Assembly: GCA_910588135.1 (NCBI GenBank)
Contig: CAJUOT010000058.1
Span: 1-15,071 of the forward strand
DNA length: 15,071 nucleotides
Source: an uncultured Oscillospiraceae bacterium
GTDB taxonomy: Bacteria; Bacillota; Clostridia; Oscillospirales; Oscillospiraceae
Reading direction: 5' to 3'
The position numbers and the translations under genes are program-made. Shown here in pieces: positions 13,617 to 15,071 of the stretch. Position 1 is the first letter of the stretch, and the number at the start of each line of letters is the position of its first letter. Below the pieces are notes generated by a model. The model worked only from the letters and a program-made list of their open reading frames with translations. It made no database searches and was not told the DNA's origin.

Positions 13617-15071
13617 TTACTCCAGCACGGCGCCCCGGGCGGCGGAGGTCACCAGCTTGGCGTACCGGGCCAGATAGCCGGTTTTGATTTTGGGCTCGGG
13701 GCACACCCAGGCTGTCTTCCGGGCGGCCAGGGTATCTTCATCCACCAGCAGCTCGATCCTGCAGGAGGGAATGTCGATGGCGATCTGGTCGCCCTCCTCC
13801 ACGAGGGCGATGGGCCCGCCCTGGGCGGCCTCGGGGCAGACGTGGCCGATAGACGCGCCGCGCGTCGCGCCGGAGAACCGGCCGTCGGTGATGAGGGCCA
13901 CGCTTTCGCCCAGCCCCATGCCGCAGATGGCGGAGGTGGGGTTGAGCATCTCCCGCATACCGGGCCCGCCCTTGGGGCCCTCGTAGCGGATGACCACCAC
14001 GTCCCCCGCCACAATTTTTCCGGCGTAAATGGCCTCGATGGCCTCCTCCTCGGAGTTGAACACCCGGGCGGGGCCCTGGTGCTTCATCATCTCGGAGGCC
14101 ACAGCGGAGCGCTTCACCACGCAGCCCTCCGGGGCCAGGTTCCCCTTGAGGACGGCGATGCCGCCGTCGGGGGAGTAGGGGTTCTCGATGGGCCGGATGA
14201 GCTCATGATTGCGGTTGACCACGCCCTCCAGGTTTTCCCCCAGCGTTTTCCCGGTGCAGGTCATGACGGAGGTGTCCAGCAGGCCCTTTTTGGTGAGTTC
14301 CATCATGACGGCGTGGACGCCGCCCGCCCCCTCCAGGTCCTCCATGTAGGTGTCCCCGGCGGGGGCCAGATGGCACAGGTTGGGAGTCCTGGAGGAGATC
14401 TCGTTGGATAGATCCAGGTCCAGCTCGATGCCGCACTCGTGGGCGATGGCAGGCAGGTGGAGCATGGTGTTGGTGGAGCAGCCCAGGGCCATGTCCACCG
14501 TCTCCGCGTTGTGGAAGGCGGCCTCGGTCATGATGTCCCGGGGCTTGATGTCACGCTTCACCAGCTCCATGATCTGCATCCCGGCGTGCTTGGCCAGCCG
14601 CAGCCGGGCCGACCACACGGCGGGGATGGTGCCGTTGCCTTTGAGGCCCATGCCGATAGCCTCAGTGAGGCAGTTCATGGAGTTGGCGGTATACATCCCG
14701 GAGCAGGAGCCGCAGGTGGGGCAGGCGGTGTTCTCGTACTCCTCCACCCCCGCTTCGTCCAGCTTGCCGGCGTAGTAGCCGCCCACGGCCTCGAACATAT
14801 GGGACAGGCAGGTGCGCCGCCCGTCGTTGAGCCGTCCGGCCAGCATGGGCCCGCCGGAGCAGAAGATGGTGGGGATGTTCACCCGGGCCGCCGCCATCAG
14901 CAGCCCCGGCACGTTTTTGTCGCAGTTGGGGATCATCACCAGCCCGTCGAACTGGTGGGCCATGGCCATGGCCTCGGTGGAGTCGGCGATGAGGTCCCGG
15001 GTGACCAGGGAGTATTTCATACCCACGTGGCCCATGGCGATGCCGTCGCACACGGCGATGGCGGGGAACTC
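13617..15071 (-). CDS. ilvD: dihydroxy-acid dehydratase, 5' end outside the window
   Basis: Dihydroxy-acid dehydratase is an iron-sulfur enzyme that makes 2-keto acids for isoleucine, valine, leucine and pantothenate. The frame is open to the window edge: the Val of VCDGIAMGH at 15053 is internal, and EFPAIA is encoded upstream of it. The window therefore holds 484 residues, and roughly 70-75 N-terminal residues, including the first cluster cysteine, are missing. Visible features are VCDGIAMGHVGMKYS, the cluster cysteine in NCDKNVPG, the second cysteine motif CPTCGSCSGMYTANSMNC (near 14723) and the C-terminal GRFSGATRGASIGHVCPEA. It ends with TAA at 13617-13619. No terminator follows before the kinase gene, so the two are probably co-transcribed. 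Confidence 0.97.
   Translation of the reverse strand, partial: EFPAIAVCDGIAMGHVGMKYSLVTRDLIADSTEAMAMAHQFDGLVMIPNCDKNVPGLLMAAARVNIPTIFCSGGPMLAGRLNDGRRTCLSHMFEAVGGYYAGKLDEAGVEEYENTACPTCGSCSGMYTANSMNCLTEAIGMGLKGNGTIPAVWSARLRLAKHAGMQIMELVKRDIKPRDIMTEAAFHNAETVDMALGCSTNTMLHLPAIAHECGIELDLDLSNEISSRTPNLCHLAPAGDTYMEDLEGAGGVHAVMMELTKKGLLDTSVMTCTGKTLGENLEGVVNRNHELIRPIENPYSPDGGIAVLKGNLAPEGCVVKRSAVASEMMKHQGPARVFNSEEEAIEAIYAGKIVAGDVVVIRYEGPKGGPGMREMLNPTSAICGMGLGESVALITDGRFSGATRGASIGHVCPEAAQGGPIALVEEGDQIAIDIPSCRIELLVDEDTLAARKTAWVCPEPKIKTGYLARYAKLVTSAARGAVLE

Overview
The window is a GC-rich, gene-dense bacterial chromosome segment in which every supported gene lies on the minus strand, so transcription runs from high to low coordinates. 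The gene order nusB ... xseA-xseB-ispA-dxs-tlyA-nadK-recN is the classic Firmicutes housekeeping cluster. The high GC content, frequent GTG starts and strong GGAGG-type ribosome sites suggest a high-GC Clostridia member, most likely an Oscillospiraceae-type gut bacterium (Flavonifractor/Lawsonibacter-like). The family assignment is inference, because no 16S or other phylogenetic marker is present. No mobile elements, tRNAs, rRNAs or CRISPR arrays were seen.

Region 1 (right end, about 15071-10020) holds three genes. They are a 5'-truncated ilvD (dihydroxy-acid dehydratase, branched-chain amino acid synthesis), a cytoplasmic hybrid histidine kinase with no sensor domain, and a 619-residue protein with a C-terminal HD-GYP-like phosphodiesterase domain and an unrecognised helical N-terminal region. 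They are separated by 19 and 27 bases and end at a strong intrinsic terminator at 10020-10052, so they look like one transcription unit. The kinase/HD pair is the least conventional part of the window.

Region 2 (10019-9872) is a 150-base control region. It carries a sigma-A-like promoter with a consensus -10, and a perfect GC-rich hairpin immediately upstream of the nusB ribosome site.

Region 3 (9871-62) is a tightly packed ten-gene operon: nusB (antitermination), a divergent TsaD/Kae1-family paralogue, xseA and xseB (exonuclease VII), ispA and dxs (isoprenoid precursor synthesis by the MEP route), tlyA (S4/FtsJ rRNA 2'-O-methyltransferase), nadK (NAD kinase), recN (DNA repair SMC-like ATPase) and a Cof-type HAD hydrolase. 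Most junctions overlap by 4-11 bases, pointing to translational coupling. Compared with the usual Firmicutes arrangement, folD is not in its usual place, argR is missing between nadK and recN, the TsaD paralogue is inserted after nusB, and the gene after recN is a HAD phosphatase rather than spoIVB/spo0A.

Region 4 (1-61) contains a near-consensus sigma-A promoter pointing left out of the window. It begins 7 bases after the HAD stop codon, so the next gene starts a separate transcription unit.
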